Positions 35,204 to 45,335 of a stretch of 64,000 bases of DNA are shown here, one piece after another. This DNA is from Bacillota bacterium (GTDB lineage Bacteria; Bacillota; Clostridia; Lachnospirales; Lachnospiraceae). A model generated the notes under the pieces. It had not been told where the DNA came from. It saw only the letters and a program-made list of their open reading frames with translations, and did no database searches. Where the stretch lies: positions 1-64,000 of the forward strand of contig JAEWJZ010000017.1 in NCBI GenBank assembly GCA_023386315.1, given 5' to 3'. The number at the start of each line of letters is the position of its first letter. Within the stretch, counting starts at the first letter, position 1. Both the position numbers and the translations under genes were made by a program.

Positions 35204-35343
35204 ACTCCTGCTCCTCTATTTTTGTCTCTTACTTTTATCGGCATAAATGAGAAATAGTATAGCAATATTTGCATTTTTGTTACTTTTTAGTACATTTAGA
35301 CAAATTAAAAGGTATTTTCGTAACCCTAAATTCCAGTAATTTA

Positions 35344-35859
35344 CTATATTTTACTATTTTTTAAACCAGTATAAACCACCCAGCCCACTAACGTCCCTAA
35401 AGTATTCATAATAACATCATCTAATTCGCAGTTCCCTCTCTGGGTCATGTATTGAACTGTTTCAATAAAAACACTCAACAAACAGCCCAATAAGATGCAA
35501 ATCAGGCTTTTTCGGGCTTTGGGAAAGCATAAGGGTAATAATATACCAAAAGGTATGAATAACATAAGATTTTCAATGACATAGACATGTGAACGCAGTG
35601 ATGTCCCCCATGTCCCCATCACTGCCATATTTACTTTATTCCTCGATAAGGAAGGTCTGCAAAAATAAACTGTTCTTGCAAGTACCACTAAGTATGCAAC
35701 CCAGAGAAACAGGCTGATGCCGTCCTTTTCTCTCTTCCGTTTTTTCCCCACGCAGCACCTGATCCATTTCAAAAAGAAGTATGCCGCAATGGCTGCTCCG
35801 ATTCCGGATATTAAGTAGGAAACCGGTTGTTTCATATCTTCTAAAATATACGTAATCAA
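35344..35859 (-). CDS. VanZ-like membrane protein
   Basis: A 171-aa protein with four to five helices. It has the VanZ signature NLMLFIPFGILLPLCFP, then FIETVQYMTQRGNCELDDVIMNTLG in two parts (Glu, Gln and the DD-x3-N motif). VanZ proteins accompany polysaccharide and teicoplanin-resistance loci; the molecular role is unresolved. It follows the FrhB-like gene by 27 bp and is probably the last typical EPS-operon gene. Confidence 0.85.
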   Translation of the reverse strand: MITYILEDMKQPVSYLISGIGAAIAAYFFLKWIRCCVGKKRKREKDGISLFLWVAYLVVLARTVYFCRPSLSRNKVNMAVMGTWGTSLRSHVYVIENLMLFIPFGILLPLCFPKARKSLICILLGCLLSVFIETVQYMTQRGNCELDDVIMNTLGTLVGWVVYTGLKNSKI

Positions 35860-35886
35860 TTATACTGGTCCTCTTTCTATGACATT

Positions 35887-37074
35887 TTATAGTTTGTTCT
35901 TAGCAATTCTTTCAATGGTGCCCTTAAACCGGCTGATTTTATGCTTTAATCCAACTCGTTTCCCATAGGATTTCAAAAGTTCAGCACTATATTTGGGATA
36001 TCTCCTCCCCATTGCTTTTAAAGCCAGTATGGTTGTTCCCATTGTTGTACGTCTCTCATACTGATACGACTGATACAAAGGCAGTTCCTTTTCAAATTCA
36101 GGGTAATCCGATTTCGTCAGACAGCCTGCTTCCGATGCCATGAGAAACAACTCTTTTCCACACTGGGTCCTGCAAAAGACAACATTTCTTCCCGCAGCTT
36201 CCGTAAACAACGGCTTGTTATCTTCTCCCAGATACCAGGCATCTCCGCAGCTGATATCCGCCATTTCTCCGATCCCATCCAGACAGAACCGGCACATTTT
36301 GCGTATATCCCGGCCCAGCGTATCCCTCCACGCACTCCTGTAATCCAATTGAAACGTCGCACCGTGCCGGTCAATGGCCGTTGCATAGCCAGGCCACCCA
36401 TCGCCCCGGTACCTTAAATAAACGCACCCTTCTTTCCCGCACCCCATCTTATTCAAAAGCTGGATATTGGCTTGTTCACTTGGTGCACCCGCACAAAAAA
36501 ATGAAAACATGTATTTTATATGATCACTGACTCTTTCATCTATTTTCGCAAAATTGCGCAGGGCAGTCACATCGCAGGGCTTTCCTACAAATGCATATGT
36601 TTCATCCCCATTTAAATAATCATTTATATCCCATAACGGAGCAGAAGCCGAGTATCTTGAACCACAGCAATCCAGTAATTCTTCCCGTGTTCTGCTTAAG
36701 GAGGTCTTTGTACCGATTGGATTGTCCGGATCCATTTTCGTCTGTATAATTCCATCCACCATTTTATTATCCAGCAAAAATAAGCATAATGACGTCAGAA
36801 CACCTCCGCTGGAGGCCTCAAACCAGATAGACTCATCTGTCGAATGTGACAGATAGACACCGGTATTCCGTCCCCATACAGTTCCCTTTTCCAGTTCCCG
36901 GCACTGCATTCCACTGGCCGGGCAAACGTTATCACAAAATGAATGAAAGCCCTTATCATTGCTGACAGCGTTTAAAAATCCTTTCTTATCTTTTTCCCAT
37001 TGTGCTTTCTTTTGCGATATGCACAAACCGCAGCCTGAACAGAATTCCGTATAAACTGTATTTTCCTGTCTCAT
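35887..37074 (-). CDS. FrhB-like (coenzyme F420 hydrogenase/dehydrogenase beta-subunit) protein, copy 1
   Basis: A 395-aa protein with an N-terminal Cys cluster (CSGCGLCIS, then CDNVCPASGMQC) and the FrhB/FdhB N- and C-terminal domains (SSGGVLTSL, FVGKPCDVTALRNF, DISCGDAWYL). Proteins of this family in Firmicutes polysaccharide loci almost always neighbour a pyruvyltransferase; the flavin/Fe-S redox role is unproven. ATG 37074 overlaps the pyruvyltransferase stop (TGATG), with GGAGGG 6 nt upstream. First of three such pairs here. Confidence 0.85.
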   Translation of the reverse strand: MRQENTVYTEFCSGCGLCISQKKAQWEKDKKGFLNAVSNDKGFHSFCDNVCPASGMQCRELEKGTVWGRNTGVYLSHSTDESIWFEASSGGVLTSLCLFLLDNKMVDGIIQTKMDPDNPIGTKTSLSRTREELLDCCGSRYSASAPLWDINDYLNGDETYAFVGKPCDVTALRNFAKIDERVSDHIKYMFSFFCAGAPSEQANIQLLNKMGCGKEGCVYLRYRGDGWPGYATAIDRHGATFQLDYRSAWRDTLGRDIRKMCRFCLDGIGEMADISCGDAWYLGEDNKPLFTEAAGRNVVFCRTQCGKELFLMASEAGCLTKSDYPEFEKELPLYQSYQYERRTTMGTTILALKAMGRRYPKYSAELLKSYGKRVGLKHKISRFKGTIERIAKNKL

Positions 37075-38270
37075 CAATTTCCCTCCCCTCCATATAGCAG
37101 CGTCTCAAGGTTATCTTTTAATTGATTGGTTTTTTCACCTGCCAGCCTGTTGCACGCAATGACTTCTTTTTTAAGTTCCGTATGCTTCTCGATCCAGTCC
37201 AGAGTTTTTTCTATTGCTGATTCAGTGGTATCCGAGCATCCGTGTATGACCCTGCCATACCCCAGGCTGTCAAATAATCCTTCAAACTTCCGGCTGTAAG
37301 AAAATGGGACGCAGGCTACGTTTGCAGAAAATGCCCCGATTGCCGCATGCATGCGTGCCGCAATAAACCCATCCATGCGTGCAATATGAGACTTTACTTC
37401 CATAGGTGTGGTAAAATCATCAATCACGACTAAAGCCGGAAATTCCTTTTTTAATGCATATACTGCAATCAGATCATTATCCACATTCTGGGTTTGATAA
37501 GACAGAACATGGGGAATTAAAAAAACCTTATATTTTTTCAGGAGACTCCGTATAACCTCCCTGCAATATCTTTGATAATCCACGGTGAGTCTGAATTGAT
37601 TATTTCCGGTGTAACCTCCATTCCAGAGCAAGCCGGAAGGATTGAATCCAATGCTTACGATCTTATTTTTATGTTCACTTTTTGTATAGGGCAGAGCAAA
37701 TGCCACATCTGTAGTCAGGACCGGTTTTCTTCCGCTTATTTTAAACGTATAGTCTGCTGATAACTGGTCCCGGGCATAAACCTCTTTGCAGCCACTTATG
37801 ACCTTTACAGCCATATCCCTGACATCTTTATCCTGAAACGGCCCGATTGTCTGGCTTCCAAGCACCAGTGGAATTCCCATATCAATGATTTTCTGTTTTA
37901 AAGCAGTGCGTACAAAAAAACGCCTGCGTCCATAGATATCTGTAAAACTATCTCCTGCAGTAAAATCAAAAACAACATCGCATTTCTTTATTTCAGATGA
38001 AATCATATATTTACCGCAAACCATTTTATAAAAGCAAAATCCAATGTTTAAATTTTTATAGGTATACTTTGGCAGAAATTCCCTCATACACGTTGTGTAA
38101 TTTCCTTTTGCTTTTAAAAATTTCTTTGCCGGAAACGTTGTTATTATGGATATTTCTATTTTATCTTTCTGCCTTTTTGCGATCTCATCAATGAGATTTA
38201 AAAAAGCATAGGAAAGAGCTTCACAGCCCTTATTGCCTGCATGAAACAACAAACCTGATATTCCAATTTT
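37074..38270 (-). CDS. Polysaccharide pyruvyl transferase family protein, copy 1
   Basis: A 398-aa CsaB/WcaK-type enzyme expected to transfer pyruvate from phosphoenolpyruvate to sugar hydroxyls, making an acidic ketal. N-terminal MKIGISGLLFHAGNKGCEAL is typical. Later motifs are GSQTIGPFQD (~130) and FIAARMHAAIGAFSANVACVP (~315, split by one residue in the family pattern). ATG 38270 is preferred, with GGGGAG 8 nt upstream. It couples translationally to the FrhB-like gene. Confidence 0.88.
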   Translation of the reverse strand, partial: KIGISGLLFHAGNKGCEALSYAFLNLIDEIAKRQKDKIEISIITTFPAKKFLKAKGNYTTCMREFLPKYTYKNLNIGFCFYKMVCGKYMISSEIKKCDVVFDFTAGDSFTDIYGRRRFFVRTALKQKIIDMGIPLVLGSQTIGPFQDKDVRDMAVKVISGCKEVYARDQLSADYTFKISGRKPVLTTDVAFALPYTKSEHKNKIVSIGFNPSGLLWNGGYTGNNQFRLTVDYQRYCREVIRSLLKKYKVFLIPHVLSYQTQNVDNDLIAVYALKKEFPALVVIDDFTTPMEVKSHIARMDGFIAARMHAAIGAFSANVACVPFSYSRKFEGLFDSLGYGRVIHGCSDTTESAIEKTLDWIEKHTELKKEVIACNRLAGEKTNQLKDNLETLLYGGEGN

Positions 38271-38297
38271 CATATGTACTACTCCCCGGCCTTTCAC

Positions 38298-39728
38298 TTA
38301 TTTTTTCATCATCTTAACAATTTCTTTTCTTTTTATTACCATTACCAATCCAAGTACTGCGATCAAACTGTAACGGATCATCATGTAGGTGTAAATTTCT
38401 GAAATAATTACCGTAATCAAAACCACAAAACAGGACAAACCAAAAATTCGTTTATTATCATAGACATGACTAAAACCTAAATGCTTCACACAGCAATAAT
38501 GAAAAAATGCCAGCAGCCCGTAGCAGACCAGTGTTGTATATCCTGCTGCAACAAATCCGAATTCAGGAATAAATATATAATTTAGAACTAAATTTAAAAC
38601 TGCAACCGAGCATGTGGCTGCCATTACTGTTTTTGTTTTTTTCAAATACAGCTCCAGCCTCATGTATAAAGAATAACAGGCTGTAAAAAATACTCCTGCT
38701 GCCACCGATGGAATTACATAAATTCCGCTGTGATAACTTTCAGGCGCTAAAATACAGATAATTTCAGGTGCAAATAAAGTACATAAAATCGTAAGTCCGG
38801 CAAAAAACAAAAGTACCTGATTCCCTCTGACTTTTATTGACTGATAATTTTTCCGTTCCATCTGCTGATAGATCCAGGGAGCATACGATGCATCTACCGC
38901 ATTCCAGAAAATCAGCATGATACCTGCCACTGTATAAGCGACATTGTAAACAGCGGTTGCACTTGTATTAATCAATTTGCTGATCATGATCCGGTCCGAG
39001 CTTGAAAGAACATACATGGACAAATAATGGGGGATCAGCGGAAGATTAAATTCCAATGCATATTTCCAATAAGCGAATTTTATTTTCCCCTTTGCTTTTA
39101 CTATTATGTAAATAAAAAAGAAAACACCGATGCCTATGGAAACAGACTCAGCTGCCATTACTTTTGTTACGGCCTTATACTGATCAGATACCATCAGCAC
39201 GCAGACGACCGATAACACGAATGAAAGCAGGGATGTCACTATGGTAACAGCAGTAATCCCTTTATATTTATACTCAAACCGCTGCTTTCCCATCCAGTAA
39301 TTATAAGCCGGGGTAAAAATAAAGTATAAAAGCATAACCGCCATAAGGCTGACAGGCATATCAAACAGAGGGTTTAACCACCTGTAAAACAAAAAATATA
39401 CACCCATACATAGAAACGTACATAGATTAGCCAGGCACATGATAGAATAGGTAAACGATTCCCTGTCTTTTTTAAAATCTATCATTCCATTATTAAAAAC
39501 GCCGCTTGCCATATTTAACGTTGCAATAATATAGAGCACGCTTTGCCAGGAAGTAAACGTTGAGATGATACCATATTCCGATGATGACATGATTCTGGTA
39601 AAAACAGGCCCGCTGATCATGCTCAGACCTTTTTGAAAAAATTTCGCAAATATCATCGCCATGGAAGATTTCGCAACCGGTGACATAGCATTCCATTTTT
39701 TTTTATATTTCACTAGATCATTCATCAT
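38298..39728 (-). CDS. Polysaccharide flippase (Wzx-like)
   Basis: A 476-aa membrane protein with about 14 predicted helices, of the MOP/Wzx exporter superfamily. The start AKFFQKGLSMISGPVFTRIM and SSEYGIISTFTSWQSVL are characteristic. It should move lipid-linked repeat units across the membrane for polymerisation by the neighbouring Wzy-like protein. AGGAG is 9 nt before ATG 39728. It overlaps the stop of the polymerase gene by 11 nt. Confidence 0.88.
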   Translation of the reverse strand: MMNDLVKYKKKWNAMSPVAKSSMAMIFAKFFQKGLSMISGPVFTRIMSSSEYGIISTFTSWQSVLYIIATLNMASGVFNNGMIDFKKDRESFTYSIMCLANLCTFLCMGVYFLFYRWLNPLFDMPVSLMAVMLLYFIFTPAYNYWMGKQRFEYKYKGITAVTIVTSLLSFVLSVVCVLMVSDQYKAVTKVMAAESVSIGIGVFFFIYIIVKAKGKIKFAYWKYALEFNLPLIPHYLSMYVLSSSDRIMISKLINTSATAVYNVAYTVAGIMLIFWNAVDASYAPWIYQQMERKNYQSIKVRGNQVLLFFAGLTILCTLFAPEIICILAPESYHSGIYVIPSVAAGVFFTACYSLYMRLELYLKKTKTVMAATCSVAVLNLVLNYIFIPEFGFVAAGYTTLVCYGLLAFFHYCCVKHLGFSHVYDNKRIFGLSCFVVLITVIISEIYTYMMIRYSLIAVLGLVMVIKRKEIVKMMKK

Positions 39729-41016
39729 TCGCAGGTTCTCCTCGTTTTACAAGCTGACAATGGGTAAAAAATAATGATAATATAAGAAACAACATCCTAA
39801 AATCATCTGATGCAGCAAAAGACAGACCGCTTATAAAGTAAATAAAGGCTGTTGTCAAAATCATAAAACCAAATGTACATTTCCCGCCTTTCCCGGTAAG
39901 ATCACTTTCCATGTTTTTCCACAATCTGGAGATAATGCTGATTAACATAACCAAATAACTGATTAAACCTGCCATACCATACCGGTATAGATGTACTAAA
40001 TACTGGTTTTCAATTGAAGTCTTAATCATTCGTTTACCGGTTAAAGTCGTAAAGGCATATTCGAACGGGCAATTCGGACCTAATCCGAATAAAATTTTGT
40101 CTTTCACTGCTTCGAATATCCAGGTATATAATAAAAATCTCTGCCCGATCCCGTTTGCATTGGAACCAAAGGAATCTGAAATTTCATTCGCAGTTTCATA
40201 ATCATACAAAGCAACAAACATGGAAATAAACTGGTTTAAAAAATTATTTACAACCGGAATACTAACCAGCAGAACCACAGCCGCTGCCGCTGCCATAACC
40301 TGAACAAAATGTTTTTTTATAAATTGGATCATTCCCGATTTTAATAACCAGATGAATTGCAGTAAGATTGTACATAAAATGATTGATCTGGTCAGCGTTG
40401 CAAGTATATTAAGGAGTACTAACCCGTAAATAACCGCATATCTTTTTTTCTGAACCTCTTCCTGCTGCATTTTCCATACAACAATTGGTAAGCACATCAT
40501 CAGAAATGCACCATTATTCGTAAAATTTGTACTTGAACCATAGCTTCTGTATAAACCAAATCTGTATCGTTGATAACCGGCAGAACACACCAGATCCCAT
40601 ATATTAAATCCTGTTAAACACTCAAGAATTCCCAGAACTGCATATATTGATAAAAAAAGCAGAAACATATTGATAAACTTATTTATATCCTGTTCTTTCT
40701 GCAATAAATTATATATAATAATCAAAACCAGACACGTATCAATGAAATAACCAATGCCTGTAGAAAATTGTAAATGTATAAAAGAAATAATCCCGGCAAT
40801 TACGAAATATAGTATCATGGGAATATCAATGATCTTATTGGATATGGATAGTTTGCCTTTTCTAAGTATGAGACAGAGAACAAATACAAATAAAATTACG
40901 ATCCGATAACTAAATGCACCGAAAAAATATAATCGCCTCGGCAGAAACATAACTAGAAATGCAAAAACATCGATGGTGAAATTTTTTAATAAAAATTTAT
41001 TGCCCATAATAGCCAT
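39718..41016 (-). CDS. O-antigen ligase/polymerase-like protein (Wzy-like)
   Basis: A 432-aa protein with about 11-12 helices and a large outer loop between late helices (~265-330), as in Wzy polymerases and O-antigen ligases. The segment FGLGPNCPFEYAF matches the Wzy_C/ligase region. Such proteins are variable in sequence, so assignment also relies on topology and on its place beside the flippase. ATG 41016 has AAGGA 8 nt upstream; the frame opens at 41037. Confidence 0.78.
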   Translation of the reverse strand: MAIMGNKFLLKNFTIDVFAFLVMFLPRRLYFFGAFSYRIVILFVFVLCLILRKGKLSISNKIIDIPMILYFVIAGIISFIHLQFSTGIGYFIDTCLVLIIIYNLLQKEQDINKFINMFLLFLSIYAVLGILECLTGFNIWDLVCSAGYQRYRFGLYRSYGSSTNFTNNGAFLMMCLPIVVWKMQQEEVQKKRYAVIYGLVLLNILATLTRSIILCTILLQFIWLLKSGMIQFIKKHFVQVMAAAAAVVLLVSIPVVNNFLNQFISMFVALYDYETANEISDSFGSNANGIGQRFLLYTWIFEAVKDKILFGLGPNCPFEYAFTTLTGKRMIKTSIENQYLVHLYRYGMAGLISYLVMLISIISRLWKNMESDLTGKGGKCTFGFMILTTAFIYFISGLSFAASDDFRMLFLILSLFFTHCQLVKRGEPANDE

Positions 41017-41893
41017 TACATTTTTCCTTTTCTTCATATGTAGTTAAAATCTTCAAATAGCTTTTCAGGGAATTGATACAATTTCTATACACAAACCCAT
41101 TCTTTTTATGGCTGCTTTTTAATACAGAATCCGTGGAAGCATCTTCTTTATGATAAATAGTGATATCAGGACAATATATGGATTTCATTTCATTTTTCAT
41201 TAAATGCAGGAAAAGAATATCTTCTTCCATATATAGAAACGTACTGGGATCCAGCCCCTCAAATCTGGAACTATAATTCTCAGAAAAAACCATAAAGCAA
41301 CCATGAATTCCCACATTTTCATGGGAAACCAGCCGTTCTTCCACTGAAAATTGCGGTATATGCTCATGAAATTTTGACATCACCCACCGGTAGTACTTAT
41401 CAAGACCGAAGAAGTTTAATCTTAATAAACGGTAATATCTCCGGATCGCCCGCCTGGCCCCCTTCGCAGTAAGCAGTTCCTTACGCAGAGGTGAGGAACA
41501 GATGCTGCCTTCACCGGTAATAATCATGGGTCCCAGAACAGCATAATCCGTCTCCTCATATTTCTGCTTTAATTTTTTATAAATCCAGTTCTCAATTAAA
41601 TGGACATCATTATTCATTAAAACAAGAAATTCCGGATGAAACTTTTCTTTTGCGTAAGAAAATCCTATATTATTGCCCCTTGCAAATCCAGCATTAACAT
41701 CACTGTGAAGCAAAATAATATCAGCATCCTGCCCCAGAATCACATTTAGTTCTCTCCATGAATCATCCGGGGAACAATTATCAACAATAATTATTTTATA
41801 GCTGCCCGTATCAATATATCTGCGTATGGATGCCACACAGCTGATTGTCATATCGATTGCAGTATAGTGAAGAATCACAAAAACAATATCCAT
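40997..41893 (-). CDS. Glycosyltransferase family 2
   Basis: A 298-aa GT-A-fold enzyme. N-terminal VFVILHYTAIDMTISCVASI, then IIIVDNCSPDDSW, NNIGFSYAKE and the metal-binding LMNNDVHL. It looks like rhamnosyltransferase-type GT2 proteins. It would add one sugar to the lipid-linked repeat unit at the inner membrane face; sugar unknown. It lies 8 bp after the GT4 gene. Confidence 0.9.
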   Translation of the reverse strand: MDIVFVILHYTAIDMTISCVASIRRYIDTGSYKIIIVDNCSPDDSWRELNVILGQDADIILLHSDVNAGFARGNNIGFSYAKEKFHPEFLVLMNNDVHLIENWIYKKLKQKYEETDYAVLGPMIITGEGSICSSPLRKELLTAKGARRAIRRYYRLLRLNFFGLDKYYRWVMSKFHEHIPQFSVEERLVSHENVGIHGCFMVFSENYSSRFEGLDPSTFLYMEEDILFLHLMKNEMKSIYCPDITIYHKEDASTDSVLKSSHKKNGFVYRNCINSLKSYLKILTTYEEKEKCNGYYGQ

Positions 41894-41901
41894 AAATTAT
41901 C

Positions 41902-43107
41902 TCACCGCCTCAAAATCTCATGATATACTTGTTCAAATTTATCTATCTGCCTGTCTATATTATAAATATCAATGGTTTGCAGTATGGAATTAAAATACTT
42001 TTTATAACGTTTACGTTCTGCCAGATTATCCATTAATTCAGCTAATTGACCGCCATTTCCGGCTTCATAAGTTTCCCCGCCCTGTGTATTTTCTATAATC
42101 TCAGGCATTCCGCCGCAGCGTCCGGCAATCACCGGCAGACCATATTTATTTCCCTCTATCAGTACCCGTCCAAACGGCTCCGGCCATACAGAAGGAACGA
42201 TAAGGACATCGCTTTCTTTATATTTTTCCGCCAGCCTTTCATTGTCAAGCTTTCCACAGAATACAATGCGGGGATTTTGTGCAGCACATTTTTTCACATA
42301 TTCCTCCATTTCCCCATTTCCGCAGATAAAAAGCTCACAATCTTTGTACTGCATGCGTTCAAAAGCCTGGATCATATGTTCAATGCCTTTAAAATATACA
42401 AGACGTCCTGCATACATAAACTTAATGTGGGGTGATGTACGATCCTGCTTTTCTTTCATAATCGCTTCTGTCTCACCGTGATTTATTGCAACACTGTTAA
42501 AAATGCATTTTTTTACTCCGGCACGTTTAAAGCACCCGGCTGCAAGGGAGGTTTCAAGGGTATACCTGGAAGGAGCGGTAACACAGGAAACATATTCTGA
42601 AAAGGAACGCATATAGAGCCTGTGTATCATCCGTATTGCAAAATTGGCTTTATGGCCATACTGAACCGGAGATACAACGGAGATGTCCCTGATGGTATGT
42701 ACAATGGGAATATTATATTTATATGCAGCTTTCCAGATCAGGTACGACATCCCATAAATGGTATTGGTATGAACGATATCCGGTTTAAACTCTTTGCAGA
42801 CAAACTCAAAATCTTTCCTGCATTTTACATTGCAATAGCAGAGTAACTTTTGCTGGATTTTTTCAAATTTACCCACGTTTTTTTTATCATAGCTAAACCG
42901 GTACAAATTAAAATCATTGGTTGTGAACCGGTATATCTTAACACCATTATGTATAGCTGTTTCACAATTTCCATCTCTGGAATCCACGCTGTAAATCCCA
43001 ACCTCATGCCCTTTTTTTACAAGCCCCTCTGCCAGTAATTTAACGCTTTGTTCTGCCCCGCCCTGCATATTAGGATAATAAAATGTATTTACAATCAGAA
43101 TCCTCAT
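41902..43107 (-). CDS. Glycosyltransferase family 4
   Basis: A 401-aa GT-B enzyme. N-terminal FYYPNMQGGAEQSVKLLAEG is the usual nucleotide-free lobe start. C-terminal KFMYAGRLVYFKGIEHMIQA, FCGKLDNERLAEKYKESDVL and PEPFGRVLIEG (E-x7-E region) are donor-binding motifs. It adds one sugar to the growing repeat unit; donor and acceptor are unknown. Confidence 0.92.
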   Translation of the reverse strand: MRILIVNTFYYPNMQGGAEQSVKLLAEGLVKKGHEVGIYSVDSRDGNCETAIHNGVKIYRFTTNDFNLYRFSYDKKNVGKFEKIQQKLLCYCNVKCRKDFEFVCKEFKPDIVHTNTIYGMSYLIWKAAYKYNIPIVHTIRDISVVSPVQYGHKANFAIRMIHRLYMRSFSEYVSCVTAPSRYTLETSLAAGCFKRAGVKKCIFNSVAINHGETEAIMKEKQDRTSPHIKFMYAGRLVYFKGIEHMIQAFERMQYKDCELFICGNGEMEEYVKKCAAQNPRIVFCGKLDNERLAEKYKESDVLIVPSVWPEPFGRVLIEGNKYGLPVIAGRCGGMPEIIENTQGGETYEAGNGGQLAELMDNLAERKRYKKYFNSILQTIDIYNIDRQIDKFEQVYHEILRR

Positions 43108-43143
43108 AGTATGTTCCTGTCCCTTTCATGCAATTTTATTGTA

Positions 43144-44178
43144 TTACCGTATTTTTTCCTGCCGTTTCTTTCGATACAAATGTATGAAAGGAGTTTTTCT
43201 TGCAACCTTTTTGATAAGAAACACCACTTTATATTTCAAGCCATAGTTTATATACTTCTTTATGATGGCTTCAAAACCGGTCTGATCATAATCTTTCCAG
43301 AATTCATCATAAAGCGCGGGTTTTTCTGTCTGCCTGCTGAGATTATGCTGGTATTTCCTGTATTCCTGGCTTTTCACCTCCTCCAAAAACATTTCCTGGT
43401 TCTTTTGTACCATATCTGACAAGCTCTTTACTAATTCCATTCCTTTTTCTGTATTGACCAGCATGAGCGACACACCGTATTTCCATGGTATTGCAGTATT
43501 CATTTTTTCAATTCCCCAAAAATCTCCCAAAGTAATATCACCTGGTCTGTCCATGTTAGAAAACGGACAGGAAAAGCAGGCTTTGGCCGTGATATATCCG
43601 GTCATATGCAGACGGGAAAATACAGACAGTAACGCCGTATTCTTTAATACCACTCCATTATCAAAACATGCACGGGCCGGGTATGCCTTCCAGCCTTCCG
43701 GCTTATAACGGAACGAGTATTCTTTTAATCCTGCATGAACCTTTTTTTCCAGCCACTCTTTATAATCATTCCATACCTGTGTTTTTGGTGTTCCATGACA
43801 AATCAGATCAACCGTAAAAAGCTGGTCTCCGGTTATTCCTTCCCTGTCAATATAATTTTTAAGCGCTGCAACCTGGCACGGAGTGCCGGAAAATAATACA
43901 AAACAGCCATTTTTCAATTGACTGGCGATCTCTAAGTAACAATCTTTACAATCACTTTTCACATATTTAGAGCCCTGAAAAATACTGCATTCTTTTGCGG
44001 ATGCAACACCCGTGTGCCTCACTTTAAGATTACTTGTCAGTTCAGCGCCGTAAATATATTTTTTACGGTTCTTATGTAAGAGCTCAAACGCATTGCACAG
44101 CCCTATAAATGCACCGCCGGAAGTACTTCTCATCACTTCCGCATCCGTATTTTTAAAAGCATATACCTGTTTATTCAT
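43144..44178 (-). CDS. FrhB-like protein lacking the ferredoxin domain, copy 2
   Basis: A 344-aa member of the same family as the copies at 35887 and 46445. It starts directly at YAFKNTDAEVMRSTSGGAFI, so the N-terminal 4Fe-4S segment of the other copies is missing. The rest is intact: LFSGTPCQVAALKNYI, DLICHGTP, FRYKPEGWKAYPAR and ITLGDFWGIEK. ATG 44178 has GGTGG-type RBS. The shorter form may be a natural subfamily. It is paired with the pyruvyltransferase upstream. Confidence 0.82.
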   Translation of the reverse strand: MNKQVYAFKNTDAEVMRSTSGGAFIGLCNAFELLHKNRKKYIYGAELTSNLKVRHTGVASAKECSIFQGSKYVKSDCKDCYLEIASQLKNGCFVLFSGTPCQVAALKNYIDREGITGDQLFTVDLICHGTPKTQVWNDYKEWLEKKVHAGLKEYSFRYKPEGWKAYPARACFDNGVVLKNTALLSVFSRLHMTGYITAKACFSCPFSNMDRPGDITLGDFWGIEKMNTAIPWKYGVSLMLVNTEKGMELVKSLSDMVQKNQEMFLEEVKSQEYRKYQHNLSRQTEKPALYDEFWKDYDQTGFEAIIKKYINYGLKYKVVFLIKKVARKTPFIHLYRKKRQEKIR

Positions 44179-44194
44179 CAGACACCACCAACAA

Positions 44195-45325
44195 TCATGC
44201 GATTCCCAAAGCCTTTTTCAAATAAGACTTTGATTTCATTCTTTTTTCCTTTATTATGTTGTCGACCATGTCCCATTCTATGGCCTTCATGCTTAATATG
44301 TCTCTCACTGTCGCATTATCTCCAAGCATTCTTGCCGATATATGGAGCATATTCTGCAAATCGGTTAACCGGTTCATCTGGTGTGCACCGATTTTGGGAA
44401 ACAAATAAAAATTCCTGTGATACAGGCAGCTGAAAATCATACAGTGGAATGAATCTGTAAACACAGCCTCCGCATTCCGAATGACACTGATAAAGTCAGA
44501 AGGAGATGCATCCCAGTATTTTATATCACCAAATTTTCTATCATATTTATTGATGTGTTCATGATCCAGAAAGGGCATTGTTACTATTTTTAAATTGATA
44601 AAATGAGCATACATTTCTATAAGTTTTCGCTGCTGCTCTGTCCCTCGTAATAAATAGACAAAGATATATTTTTCATTAAAACGCCTGGAGGGGCAAATAT
44701 TATCCCAAACAGTACGATCCGCCAGAAGTGTGGGATCTAAAACGGTTTCACAGTCTTCTGTTCCCAGAATGGAAGAAATCAGATTGCGTCCGCTTTCTTC
44801 CCGGCACGAAACCGCATGAAACGTATTAAGATTTTCTCTGATACTTTCTTTCTGATCTTTCGTTACCTGGTCAATGCCTATACTTGGTGCGTATGCAATT
44901 TTCAGTTTACCCGGGTTCACAAAACCCAGCCAGTAAATGCTGTCCAAAGTGGTCAGTTCCGGATTCCAGATCTGATCACTGCCGCATAGAAATCCATCGT
45001 AAATTTCATTGGCCGTATCAATAGATTTTTCTTTATAATGTTTTTCTGATGTCTTAAGGTTCTCATCAACAAATTTCTGCAGCGCCAGATTACGGTTCCT
45101 CAGCTTCTTCGTGCCAAATTTCCACACAATCCTGTGAATGGTTTTCCTGATACCAAATGTTTTAATTTTATGGTAGAAATTATCCACGGAGGCTACTTTC
45201 CCGCTATACTGATTCAGTATTTCATAATCAATATTTTCAAATTCATTCATTACACGTTGCAGAGCATATGCCTGCAGTACAGAACCATAGTTGTTTCTCC
45301 ACCAAGTTAATCCTGCTATTTTCAC
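44195..45325 (-). CDS. Polysaccharide pyruvyl transferase family protein, copy 2
   Basis: A 376-aa protein: KIAGLTWWRNNYGSVLQAYALQ at the N-terminus (read in parts), GSDQIWNPELT, IAYAPSIGIDQ and the C-terminal TDSFHCMIFSCLYHRNFYLF. This is the GSDQxWN branch of the family, also found with FrhB-like partners. The GTG start at 45325 is set by AAGGAGG 5 nt upstream; no ATG fits. The sequence differs from copy 1, so a different acceptor is likely. Confidence 0.88.
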   Translation of the reverse strand: MKIAGLTWWRNNYGSVLQAYALQRVMNEFENIDYEILNQYSGKVASVDNFYHKIKTFGIRKTIHRIVWKFGTKKLRNRNLALQKFVDENLKTSEKHYKEKSIDTANEIYDGFLCGSDQIWNPELTTLDSIYWLGFVNPGKLKIAYAPSIGIDQVTKDQKESIRENLNTFHAVSCREESGRNLISSILGTEDCETVLDPTLLADRTVWDNICPSRRFNEKYIFVYLLRGTEQQRKLIEMYAHFINLKIVTMPFLDHEHINKYDRKFGDIKYWDASPSDFISVIRNAEAVFTDSFHCMIFSCLYHRNFYLFPKIGAHQMNRLTDLQNMLHISARMLGDNATVRDILSMKAIEWDMVDNIIKEKRMKSKSYLKKALGIA

Positions 45326-45335
45326 GGCAACCTCC